From Sphingobium lactosutens (lineage in GTDB: Bacteria; Pseudomonadota; Alphaproteobacteria; Sphingomonadales; Sphingomonadaceae), in assembly GCF_013393185.1 (NCBI RefSeq), contig NZ_QJQX01000083.1, positions 1 to 64,000 on the forward strand: 64,000 bases of DNA, in the 5' to 3' direction. The position numbers were made by a program, and so were the translations under genes. The notes beneath the pieces were generated by a model that saw only the letters and a list, made by a program, of their open reading frames with translations, did not search any database and was not told where the DNA came from. Positions 42,919-53,896 of the stretch are shown here, in pieces (the first letter of the stretch is position 1; the number at the start of each line of letters is the position of its first letter).

Positions 42919-43575
42919 ATGGCCGGCGGATGCTGTGGCGGATCACAGGACGACACGGAAAAGCTGAACGACGCGGCTTGGCGGCGCGTGCTGTGGATCG
43001 CGCTCGTCATCAATGCGGTCATGTTCGGCGTGGAGATTGTCGCCGGTGTCACCGCCGGATCCGCTTCGCTCAAGGCCGATGCGCTCGACTTTCTGGGCGA
43101 TGCCGCCAATTATGCGATCAGCCTCGGCGTCGCAGGCATGGCGCTGGTGTGGCGAGCGCGGGCTGCGCTGGCCAAAGGCGTGTCGATCCTGCTTTTCGGC
43201 CTGTGGGTGCTGGGCAACACCGTCTGGATGGTGGCGCAGGGCGCTGTTCCTGCCGCCAAGACCATGGGCATCGTGGGCGTGATCGCGCTGGTCGCCAACC
43301 TCGTCTGTGCCGCGATGCTCTGGCGCCACCGCGCAGGTGACGCCAACCGGCGCTCCGTATGGATATGCTCGCGCAACGATGCGATCGGCAACATCGCCGT
43401 TGTCGCCGCCGCGCTGGGCGTGTTCGGCTCCGGCACGGGTTGGCCGGACATCGCAGTCGCGGCGATCATGGCCGCTCTGGCCTTGTCGGGCGGGTGGCAG
43501 ATCATCCGTCAGGCCGGTGGCGAACTGAGAAGCGCGCCTATTCTCCACCGAAGCGGGTCCACCCCCCTCCGTTGA
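42919..43575 (+). CDS. cation diffusion facilitator family transporter
   Basis: About 218 residues from ATG 42919 (AGGAG at 6 nt), six predicted membrane segments. Metal-site residues fit the CDF pattern: DALDFLGDAANY in one helix and SRNDAIGNIAVV in another. The Gly-Cys-Cys N-terminus (MAGGCCGG) could bind metal. The cytoplasmic C-terminal domain of longer CDF proteins is absent, as in the short cation transporter group. The last codons overlap the end of a decayed TonB receptor gene on the other strand. Confidence 0.88.
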   Translation: MAGGCCGGSQDDTEKLNDAAWRRVLWIALVINAVMFGVEIVAGVTAGSASLKADALDFLGDAANYAISLGVAGMALVWRARAALAKGVSILLFGLWVLGNTVWMVAQGAVPAAKTMGIVGVIALVANLVCAAMLWRHRAGDANRRSVWICSRNDAIGNIAVVAAALGVFGSGTGWPDIAVAAIMAALALSGGWQIIRQAGGELRSAPILHRSGSTPLR

Positions 43576-44376
43576 GGACCAAGCCATCGGTCGGTGCCCA
43601 GGCATCGACCGTCCATGCACCCGTCGCAGCCCGGCGCGGCAGGAGCAGCGGATCATATTTCGTTTGCCGCACATAGAGCAGGTTCTCAGCATTGAGGAAC
43701 AGGCTCACCTTGCCCACCACCAATTTGCCCATCGCCCCCAGTTGGACATAGGGCCTGCTTCGCGTCCGATAGGGATTGTCATCCAGCGACTGCAACTATT
43801 GGGTATGGTCTATGCTGGACGCAAACAGGTTCGCCTCGAAATGCCCTTTGGCATAGCCAAAATCGATCGAGCCGCTGTTGGCTATCTCCTTGAGCTTCCC
43901 ATAGGGAAGCAGGCGCGCGAAGCCGTCGGCCTCCGCTTCCTCAACAAAGGGCGCCGGCGCATAGAATCCGCGCCCCAGCGAAGCGCGGATCGTCCAGGGA
44001 CCGAGCCGATCGAGCGCGGAAAACCGCGGGCTGATATGCGAGCCATAGTCGCTATGGGCGTCAGCGCAGACCGCCAGCCAGCGTCAGCCTGTCGGCCAGG
44101 TCCTGCTTGCCCTACACGAACAAGGCAGGCACGGTTTGACTATAGTCGAAGGCTGAAAGTGCTTTTGGAGCGATAGTCGTCCAGCTGGATGGCAGCCCCC
44201 GCCAACCATGTCGTCGCGTCATTCTTGCCGCCGATCGACACCTCGACGAAAGCGGTGCGGTGACGGTCATTCTCCACCGCCTCGCCAAAGACATAGCGAT
44301 GCGACTGCATCTCGAGACGCAGGGCTACCACCAGGCTTTGCTGAGAGTAAGGCTGGCCGATCGGAAACAGGCAGTT
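43538..44376 (-). pseudogene. decayed TonB-dependent receptor (C-terminal barrel remnant)
   Basis: Reading the minus strand with frame changes gives typical receptor segments in order: SQQSLVVALRLEMQSH, VEVSIGGKNDATTWLAGAA, QDLADRLTLAGGLR, HSDYGSHISPRFSALD, WTIRASLGRGFYAPAP, FGYAKGHFEANLFASS and VSLFLNAENLLYVRQTKYD. At least two frameshifts (near 44150 and near 44060) and at least two stops in frame (after PALFV and after SIDHTQ) break it. No plug domain is present. It belongs with the metal genes, where TonB receptors are often found in sphingomonads. Confidence 0.85.
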
Positions 44377-44495
44377 TCAACTAACGAACCCGAGATGGTT
44401 GTCGTTCAGGTCAGGCGTGACTTACTGCCCTATGCGAAATCCTCACTGACAGCCAAAAGGCTTGCCCGCAAAAATCGGGCCTACACGCGGCCACG

Positions 44496-45569
44496 TCACA
44501 TATTTTGTGCAGCGAGACTCTTATGACTACCAGTCGAACTGACGGACTCTCGCAGAACAAGTTGATGCTCAAGATATCTTACCGTCGGAAAAGGTCGGAC
44601 GTTCTTTTCCTTGGCAAGCGCGATAGCCAGCATGGCTGCTTCACTAGAAATCTGCTTGCCCGGATGCTTGACAGTTGTAAGCGACGGCCAAATCTTAACC
44701 GCGATCGGCGTGTCGTCAAAGCCCACCACCGACAGGTCACGCGGCACATCCAGCCCGCGCCGATGCGCCATTGAGACGATCGCGGCGGCCATATCGTCAT
44801 TGCTGGCGAAAATAGCGGTCGGCCGGTCAGGCAGGTTCAGCAGCGCCGCGCCCGCGACCAGCCCCGATTCGAAACTCATGTCGCCAGTTGCGATCAACTC
44901 CGGCCGGACTGACAAGCCCGCATCTCGCAGCGCCGCCTGATAGCCTTCGCAGCGCGTGCGGTGGATCAGATGACCGGCGCCGCCGCGAATGAAGCCGATA
45001 TCCCGATGCCCCAAGCCGATCAGATAGGCCGTCATGTCGCGCGCCGCGCCATAATCGTCGATCCGCACGCAATGATCGCCCGGCAGCGCATCGCCCGGCG
45101 ACAGCGCCACCACTGGTACCGGGAAGTCGCGGGTCAGGCCGTGGCGATTGGCAACCTCGCAATAGGGTGGCACGATCAGGATGCCGTGCGCGCCATTTTC
45201 TACCAGTCCCTGCATCTGCTGCTCGATTTCCTTCGGATCGCCGCTTTCCAGCGGACGCAGCAACAATTGCGCGCCGAGCCGACTGGTCGCATCCAGCGCG
45301 CCAACCAATATGGAACTGAGAAACGCATTTTCGATATTGCGGTATAACAGGCCGATCCGCGTCACGCTGGCACTGGCCAGCGAGCGCGCTGCCATGTTGG
45401 GCACATAGTTGAGTTCGCGCACCGCCGCCATGACCGCGTCGCGCGTGCTTTGTCGCACTTTTGGACTATTGTTGAGGACGTTGGACACGGTCATGGCCGA
45501 CACCCCGGCATGGTCTGCGACCGTCTGAATGGTGATGGCCTGGCTGGCACGACGCCCCGAACGGGCCAT
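44496..45569 (-). CDS. LacI family transcriptional regulator
   Basis: 357 residues from ATG 45569 (GGGAG at 9 nt). The HTH is ITIQTVADHAGVSAMTVSNV and the hinge NMAARSLASAS; the periplasmic-binding-protein-like core follows (VTRIGLLYRNIENAF, FASNDDMAAAIV, VVGFDDTPIAVKIWPSLTTV). It probably represses the divergent TonB receptor/sulfatase locus until a sugar effector binds. Two identical inverted operator-like sites lie between the two genes. Confidence 0.93.
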   Translation of the reverse strand: MARSGRRASQAITIQTVADHAGVSAMTVSNVLNNSPKVRQSTRDAVMAAVRELNYVPNMAARSLASASVTRIGLLYRNIENAFLSSILVGALDATSRLGAQLLLRPLESGDPKEIEQQMQGLVENGAHGILIVPPYCEVANRHGLTRDFPVPVVALSPGDALPGDHCVRIDDYGAARDMTAYLIGLGHRDIGFIRGGAGHLIHRTRCEGYQAALRDAGLSVRPELIATGDMSFESGLVAGAALLNLPDRPTAIFASNDDMAAAIVSMAHRRGLDVPRDLSVVGFDDTPIAVKIWPSLTTVKHPGKQISSEAAMLAIALAKEKNVRPFPTVRYLEHQLVLRESVSSTGSHKSLAAQNM

Positions 45570-45688
45570 GATGGACGACTCCCTGACAGGCGCACCCCGC
45601 GCCTTCGCCTGTTTAACGCTATATCGCCGGCGGTTGCAAATGGCGGGCACTGCCCCTGTGGCAAAGAATCCGCGACTTTCAAGAAAAA

Positions 45689-45700
45689 TGTAGCGCTAAA
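45689..45700 (+). promoter_or_regulatory. LacI-type operator 1
   Basis: TGTAGCGCTAAA, centred on palindromic TAGCGCTA. It is an exact inverted copy of the site 46 bp downstream. Confidence 0.75.
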
Positions 45701-45734
45701 ATATTGCTATTGACATCATCGCTGCAAGAGAAGA

Positions 45735-45746
45735 TTTAGCGCTACA
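45735..45746 (+). promoter_or_regulatory. LacI-type operator 2 overlapping a putative -10
   Basis: TTTAGCGCTACA. A putative -35 TTGACA (45710-45715) with a 17-bp spacer puts the -10 (GATTTA, 45733-45738) across this site, which fits repression of the TonB receptor gene at 45825. Confidence 0.75.
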
Positions 45747-45824
45747 ACCAAGCGGCCAAACCGCTGGTGGGTATTGAGTTTGCACGACCGCGCGTCAGGA
45801 CAGCCGCGGATTAGGGGAGGATAT

Positions 45825-48200
45825 ATGCGTTTTTCCAAGACCATGACGATGCGCCGCGCCGCGGTGTCCGCACTCAGCCTGGGCATCGCCCTGATGCCTG
45901 CAACTGCAATGGCGCAGGATAGCGCGCCTCAGCCACCGCAGGATGGCACCGACATTGTCGTCACCGCGCAGAAGCGTGCAGAGCGCCTTCAGGACGTGCC
46001 GCTGGCCGTGACCGCCGTGGGCGCCGATACGCTAGCCAACCGCCAGATCAACGATAGCAGTTCACTGGTGCAGGCCGTCCCCTCGCTGACCTTCCAGCAG
46101 GGCGCCACCCCTACCAACAGCAGCTTCCGCATCCGCGGCATCGGCACCGCCCTGTTCGGTCAGGGCGTCGAATCCTCCGTTTCGACCGTGGTTGACGGCG
46201 TCGTTGCCGTGCGCCAGACTCAGGGCTTCACCGACCTTGCCGATATCGAGCGCGTCGAAGTGCTACGCGGGCCGCAAGGCACGCTGTTCGGCAAGAACGC
46301 CACCGCCGGCGTGGTCAACGTCACCACCGCCCGCCCCTCGCGCGATTTCGAGGGCAAGGCCGAAGCGACCATCGCCGAACATGGCGAATATCGCGCCCGC
46401 GGCACCGTATCCGGCCCGATCAGCGACACGCTCCGCGCCCGCGTCACCGGCTTTTACAACGACGTGCGCGGCGTCGCCCGCAACATCGCCACCAACAGCT
46501 GGGACAATGGCTCGAAGAGCTGGGGCGTGCGCGGCAAGCTGGAATGGGATGCGACCGACAATCTGAACCTGCTGCTCTCGGCCGAATATCGCAAGAGCAA
46601 TGCCGATTGCTGCGCCTCGACCTGGATCGCGATCACCAACCCGAACCTGCAAACGTTGGTTGGCCCGATCGATGCGACCCGCGAAAACCGCACGCTCAAT
46701 GACGAAACCGTGACCCGCTCGGACAGCAAGCAGCAGACCTATTCGTTGCAGGCCGACTGGGATCTGGGCGGCGCGACGATCACCTCGATCACAGCCTATC
46801 AGAAATATTATCTGGACGTGAACCAGCCGATCGAGCGCATCAACAGCGCCGTGCCACTGTTCGTCGGCAGCAACGCAACTTATTCCTATTTCAGCCAGAA
46901 TCATGGCATCGTGGACCTCAGCGCCTTCAGCCAGGAACTGCGCATCGCCAATAACGGCAACAGCGACCTCAACTATGTCGCCGGCGTCTTCTACATGCAT
47001 TCGGATATCGAACGGCCGTTCGATCGCCGCCGCGCCCGCTGCACCGCCGGCACTTTCGGTGAGCCATGCGCCACCAGCAACATCATCTGGCAGTCGGCCA
47101 AGAGCGACATCCGCCTGAAACAGGACAGCATCGCCGCCTTCGGTCAGGTCGATTATCGCATCACCGGGGGCCTGAAAGCGATTGGCGGCCTGCGCGTACA
47201 ATATGAAAAGGGCACCAACAGCGGCACCCGCACCGCGCCGATCGTCGCGGGTGACGTGATCTTTCCCGGCAATGCCTCGACCAGCGGATCCATCACGGCC
47301 AGCGACACCGCCGTCACCGGCAAGGCGGGTTTGCAATATGAGTTCAGCCGCAATGCGCAGGTCTATGGCAGCTATACCCGTGGCTATAAGGGGCTGGGTT
47401 ACGAGATGGAAATCTCAGCCGACCTCGCCAACCAGCGCGTGCTGGAGCCCGAACATGTCAACGCCTATGAACTGGGCTTCAAGGGTCGCACCGCCGACGG
47501 CGTGTTGAGCGTCAGCACCGCCCTGTTCCTGGCCGACTACAGCAATCTTCAGGTGCAGGCGAACCGCTCCGACATTGCGTCGGGCGTGGTCCAGTTTGTG
47601 TCCACCAACGCCGGCAAGTCGCGCACCAAGGGCTTTGAAATCGAGGCCACCGTCCGTCCCGACGATCATTTCAGCCTAACCGGCGCCGTCACCTATTCGG
47701 ACGCGAAGATCGATATCGACGGCCTGAACTGCCCGCAGCAGATCGCCGCCACCGCGCCGATCATGTCGGGCACGCCGGTCAATGTCTGCTACCGCACGGC
47801 GGCCGGCGTCACGCCGACGCAGAATCTGCGCGGCGCCACCCTGCCGGTCAGCCCGAAGTGGAAGATCAGCATCGCGCCGCGTTATGAGGCGCAGATTCCG
47901 GGCACCGACTATGCCGGTTTCGCGCAGGTGGGCGTCAACTTCCAGAGCGCGATGAACTTCTCGGTCGAGCAGGACCCGCTGCTGGAACAGCCGGCCTATG
48001 CGCTGGTCGACGCCAGCATCGGCGTGAAGCAGATTGACGGTCGCTACAGCCTGACGCTGTTCGTCAAGAATCTGTTCGACGAAAACTATCTGACCAGCAT
48101 CGGCCACACCTCGTTCCTGGGCGGCAATTATGATCTGGTCGGCACCTTCAACAAGGATGCGGACCGCTATTTCGGCGCCACGCTCGGCGTGAAGTTCTGA
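45825..48200 (+). CDS. TonB-dependent receptor of the glycan locus
   Basis: 791 residues from ATG 45825, preceded by GGGGAGG. A signal peptide ends near ATAMAQDS. The TonB box/plug begins DIVVTAQKRAERLQDVPLAV and continues with SFRIRGIGTALFG and IERVEVLRGPQGTLFGKNA. The barrel ends in RYFGATLGVKF. It is first gene of the LacI-controlled glycan locus, so it is probably the oligosaccharide import receptor (inference). Confidence 0.93.
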   Translation: MRFSKTMTMRRAAVSALSLGIALMPATAMAQDSAPQPPQDGTDIVVTAQKRAERLQDVPLAVTAVGADTLANRQINDSSSLVQAVPSLTFQQGATPTNSSFRIRGIGTALFGQGVESSVSTVVDGVVAVRQTQGFTDLADIERVEVLRGPQGTLFGKNATAGVVNVTTARPSRDFEGKAEATIAEHGEYRARGTVSGPISDTLRARVTGFYNDVRGVARNIATNSWDNGSKSWGVRGKLEWDATDNLNLLLSAEYRKSNADCCASTWIAITNPNLQTLVGPIDATRENRTLNDETVTRSDSKQQTYSLQADWDLGGATITSITAYQKYYLDVNQPIERINSAVPLFVGSNATYSYFSQNHGIVDLSAFSQELRIANNGNSDLNYVAGVFYMHSDIERPFDRRRARCTAGTFGEPCATSNIIWQSAKSDIRLKQDSIAAFGQVDYRITGGLKAIGGLRVQYEKGTNSGTRTAPIVAGDVIFPGNASTSGSITASDTAVTGKAGLQYEFSRNAQVYGSYTRGYKGLGYEMEISADLANQRVLEPEHVNAYELGFKGRTADGVLSVSTALFLADYSNLQVQANRSDIASGVVQFVSTNAGKSRTKGFEIEATVRPDDHFSLTGAVTYSDAKIDIDGLNCPQQIAATAPIMSGTPVNVCYRTAAGVTPTQNLRGATLPVSPKWKISIAPRYEAQIPGTDYAGFAQVGVNFQSAMNFSVEQDPLLEQPAYALVDASIGVKQIDGRYSLTLFVKNLFDENYLTSIGHTSFLGGNYDLVGTFNKDADRYFGATLGVKF

Positions 48201-48262
48201 TCGGTCGGGCGCGGCGGTTCCTTGCCGCCGCGCCTCTATTCTTCGGGGAGGGAGCAGGACGA

Positions 48263-49965
48263 ATGGGCAAGCGTCTCTTGATGGCGGCCACCATGCTGAC
48301 GGCGGCGATTGGCGTCTCCGGTGCGCACGCAGCACCAAAGCTTGCCGCACCGGTCAAACCCAATATCGTACTCATCGTCCTAGATGATGTCGGCTTTTCG
48401 GACCTTGGCGCTTTCGGCTCCGAAATTCGCACCCCCAATATCGACGCGCTGGCCGCCGGCGGGCTGCGCTATAATCGCTTCGACAGCAAAGCGATCTGCA
48501 CCGCCACACGCGCGGCGCTGCTGACCGGGCGCAATCACCAGACGGTGCGGATGGCGGACCTGCCGACCAACCAGCGCACCAATGATATGAGCCGCGACCG
48601 TGGCGAACTGCCCACCAACGCCCAGATGCTGCCGCAGGCGCTGAAAGCCGCAGGATATCGCACCTATGGTGTGGGTAAATGGCATCTCGGCCCGGAATTT
48701 GAGGACGGCACGCCCGGCAACAATGCGTCTTGGCCGCTCCAGCGCGGCTTCGACCGTTTCTATGGCTTCTACAGCGGCTGGACCGACCAATATCATCCCG
48801 ACCTGATCGACGGAAACAAGGCGCTGCCCAAGCCCGACAAGCCGGGCTATCATTTCTCCGCCGACATGGCCGACCATGCCATCGCCGACATAGACGATGC
48901 GGCGGGCAAGCCTTTCTTCCTCTATTTCGCGATGGGCGCGGGCCATGCCCCGTTACAGGTGCCCCGCGCCTATATCGACCATTATCGCGAGACATATGCA
49001 AAGGGTTGGGACGCGCTGCGCGCCGAGCGCTTCGAACGGATGCAGAAAGCCGGCATCATCCCCACCAGCGCCGTCAACACGATCCGCGCCGCCGGCGACC
49101 GCGCCTGGGACCAGTTGAGCGCCGATGAGCAGGCCGTCTTCGCCCGTTACATGGCAACCTATGCCGGCTTTCTCGAACATGCCGACGCACAGATCGGCCG
49201 GGTCGTCCAGCGGCTCAAGGACAGCGGCCAATATGACAACAGCATCATCCTGTTGATCTCCGACAATGGCGCCGCATCAGAAGCCGGTCAGGAGGGCAGC
49301 TTCGAAAAGATGTACCGTCCCAACAAACTGAGCTTCGCCGAGCAGCGGGCGCGCATCGACGATATCGGCACCGACAAGCTGCAACCCGAATATCCCCGCC
49401 CCTGGGCCTGGGCCGGCGGCACCCCGTTCCGCCGCTACAAGGTGTGGCCCTATGCCGGTGGCGTCCGCACCCCGATGATCCTCTCCTGGCCGGCGGTCAT
49501 CAGGGACAAGGGCGCAGTGCGTACGCAGATGGTCGACCCGATCGACCTGGCCCCCACCCTGCTGGACGCGGCTGGCACCGGCTTTGCCCGGACGGTGAAT
49601 GGCGTGGTGCAGGTGCCCGTCGCCGGCCGCTCCATCCGCGCCACATTCAACAATCCGCAAGCCGCCACGCGTCCGGTCCAATATTTCGAACTGCGCGGCC
49701 AGCGTGCCATCACCGCGGGCCACTGGCGCGCGGTCGCGATGCACAAATATGGTACCGACTTCGCCAAGGACCGGTGGGAATTGTTCGACCTGTCGAAGGA
49801 CTTTTCCGAAAGCACTGACCTTGCCGCCAGCAATCCCGCCAAGCTGGCGGAGATGAAGGCGCTCTGGTGGCGGGAAGCCCGCAAATACAGCACCCCTGCC
49901 TTGGCCGAGCCGCCCGAAATCTTCGCCAAGCGCGCCCGCTACGACGACGCCTTCACCGATCCGAA

Positions 49966-49969
<4 letters not shown>
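48263..49969 (+). CDS. secreted sulfatase with variant C-T-A-T-R motif
   Basis: 568 residues. The signal peptide is cut near AHA-AP (residue 23). Metal/substrate motifs are IVLIVLDDVGFSDLG, GVGKWHLGPEFEDG and LLISDNGAASEAG. The formylglycine motif reads C79-T-A-T-R-A-A-L-L-T-G-R, so the usual Pro of CxPxR is Ala. The conserved Arg and LTGR are intact. It removes sulfate from a glycan or aryl ester. The next gene starts inside its stop codon (ATGA). Confidence 0.9.
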
Positions 49970-51668
<1,699 letters not shown>

Positions 51669-51675
<7 letters not shown>

Positions 51676-53597
51676 GGCGCAGGATCATAGCGGCGTCGCT
51701 GCTGGTGGTGGCGCTGGGTGGCGCGGGATCGCCACCGCCCACCGGATGGCGCGACCTCAACCATAATGGCCGGCTCGACCGCTATGAGGATGCACGCACG
51801 CCTATCGCCGCCCGGGTCGAGGATCTGCTCAAACAAATGACGCTGGCGGAAAAGGCCGGGATGCTGCTGCACGGCACCCTGCCCACGCCCGGTTCCGCCA
51901 TCGGTTTTGCGGGCAAGACCTATGATGCCGACGCGACCGCGAAGCTACTCAACGATCGGCATATCACCAGCTTCATCACCCGCCTCGTCGTGGCACCATC
52001 CGAACTGGCAGCGCAGAACAATGCGGTGCAGAAGCTGGCAGAGGCGAGCCGCCTCGGCATTCCCGCCACGATCAGCACCGATCCGCGCCACCATTTCCAG
52101 GCAACGCTCGGCGCCAGCACCACCGGCGGCGGCTTCTCGCTCTGGCCCGATACGTTGGGCTTCGCAGCGCTGGGCGACGCCGAAACGGTGCGCCGCTTCG
52201 GCAATATCGCTCGGCAGGAATATCGCGCGGTCGGCATCCATATGGCGCTCTCGCCGCAGGCCGACCTTGCCACCGAACCGCGCTGGCCGCGCTTCGCCGC
52301 GACTTTCGGGTCCGACCCGGCCGAAGTATCGCGCCTCGCCGGCGCCTATGTCGACGGGTTCCAGCATGGCCGCACCGGCGTCCGTCCCGATGGCGTCGCC
52401 ATCGTGGTCAAGCACTGGGTCGGCTATGGCGCCGAACCCGAAGGCTTTGACGGGCATAATCATTATGGCCGCAACGCGCCGCTGACCGACGCATCCTTCG
52501 CCCAGCATATCCGCGCCTTCGACGACAGCCTGGCCGCCCATAGTGCCGGCGTCATGCCCACCTATGTCATCGTACATGGCCCGAAAATCGCAAACCAGCC
52601 GATCGAACCCGTCGCCGCCGGCTTCAACAAGCAGATGCTGACCGGCCTGCTGCGCGGTGAGAAGGGCTATCGCGGCCTAATCGTCTCCGACTGGTCGATC
52701 ACCAACGACTGCCCGCAGGCCTGCATGGCGCCCGACGCCGCCCATCCGCAGACGCCCGCCTCGATAGGCACGCCATGGGGCATGGAGACGACCGACAAGA
52801 CGACGCGCTTCGCCAAGGGGCTGAATGCCGGCATCGACCAGTTCGGCGGCGCCAACGATCCCGTTCCGATACTGGACGCCGTCGCCAAAGGCCTCGTCAG
52901 CGAAAAGCGCATTGACGAGTCCGTCCGCCGCGTACTGCGCCTGAAGTTCGAGCAGGGGCTGTTCGACAACCCTTATGTCGACGAAGCCGCAGCCGCGCGG
53001 ATCGTCGGCAACCCGCAGGCGCAGCAGCAAGCCGACGCCGTCCAGCGCGCCAGCCAGATCCTGCTGCGCAACGACAGCGCGACCCTGCCGGTCGCGCCGG
53101 ACAAGCGCATCTGGCTGCACAATGTCGACGCCGCTGCCGCCCGGACGGCCGGCTTCACCGTGGTGGAAGACCCGGCGCAGGCCGACATCGCGCTGGTCCG
53201 CACCAGCACCCCGTTCGAAACGCTGCACCCGCATCATTTCTTCGGCGCGCGGCAGCATGAAGGGCGGCTCGACTTCCGGCCGGAGGACAAAGATGTGCAG
53301 GCCATCGCTCGCGCCGCCGCCCATGTCCCCACTATCGTCGCGGTGGAAATGGATCGCCCCGCAGTCCTGACCGCGATCGAACCGATGGCAAAGGCGATGC
53401 TGGTGACTTTCGGCGCCAGCGACGCCGCCGTGCTGGACATCGTCACCGGTCGTGCCGTAGCTCAAGGGCATCTGCCCTTCTCGATCCCCCGCTCCATGGC
53501 CGATGTCGAAGCGCAAAGCCCCGACCTGCCTGACGATGGCCCCGCCCCCGCCTACAAGCGCGGCGCCGGCATCGTCCTCAAGGCGTCTGCCCAGTGA
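51669..53597 (+). CDS. glycoside hydrolase family 3 (exported)
   Basis: 642 residues with an N-terminal signal sequence MVRRRIIAASLLVVALGGAG. The segment DLNHNGRLDRYED looks like a calcium-binding loop ahead of the catalytic domain. GH3 motifs are AIVVKHWVGYGAEPEGFDG and the nucleophile Asp in GLIVSDWSIT. The ATG overlaps the end of the previous gene by 7 bp. It probably cleaves beta-linked sugars in the periplasm after desulfation (inference). Confidence 0.9.
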
Positions 53598-53896
53598 CAG
53601 ACGGCATGATTCACCTGCACGGCGGCGCCATGATGGCCAATTACTGGCAGGGCGCATTCCCCTACGGCAACACGCTGGAGGACGGCTATGAGCGCACCTC
53701 CCCAGTGCGCACCTACCCCGCCACGCCTGACATCGCCATTCCGCGCAAGGTGTTGAAGGGCGGATCACATCTGTGCGCCGCCACTTATTGCCAACGCTAT
53801 CGCCCCGCCGCCCGTCATGCGCAGGCGGTGGACAGTACGACCAGCCATATCTGCTTTCGCTGTATCATCCGGGACAAGAAGGGACCCCGTCCATGA
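53594..53896 (+). pseudogene. shrunken formylglycine-generating enzyme (FGE/SUMF1) ORF
   Basis: 100-codon frame. MANYWQGAFPYGNTLEDG and TSPVRTYPA match the FGE segment before the GNVWEW region. The next residues jump to TPDIAIPRKVLKGGSHLC, and the end is STTSHICFRC. The catalytic cysteine pair is kept as C61 and C66 (G-G-S-H-L-C-A-A-T-Y-C-Q-R-Y-R). Missing are about 170 N-terminal residues and the internal part with the DM.GNVWEW motif. The frame is sealed by 4-bp overlaps on both sides (GTGA with the GH3 stop, ATGA with the sulfatase start). FGE activates sulfatases, so the relic fits this locus; activity is doubtful. Confidence 0.8.

Noticed and set aside
44462-44478. GCCCG/CGGGC hairpin after the LacI gene as a terminator
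   Set aside because: Stem of only 5 bp without a clear T-run.
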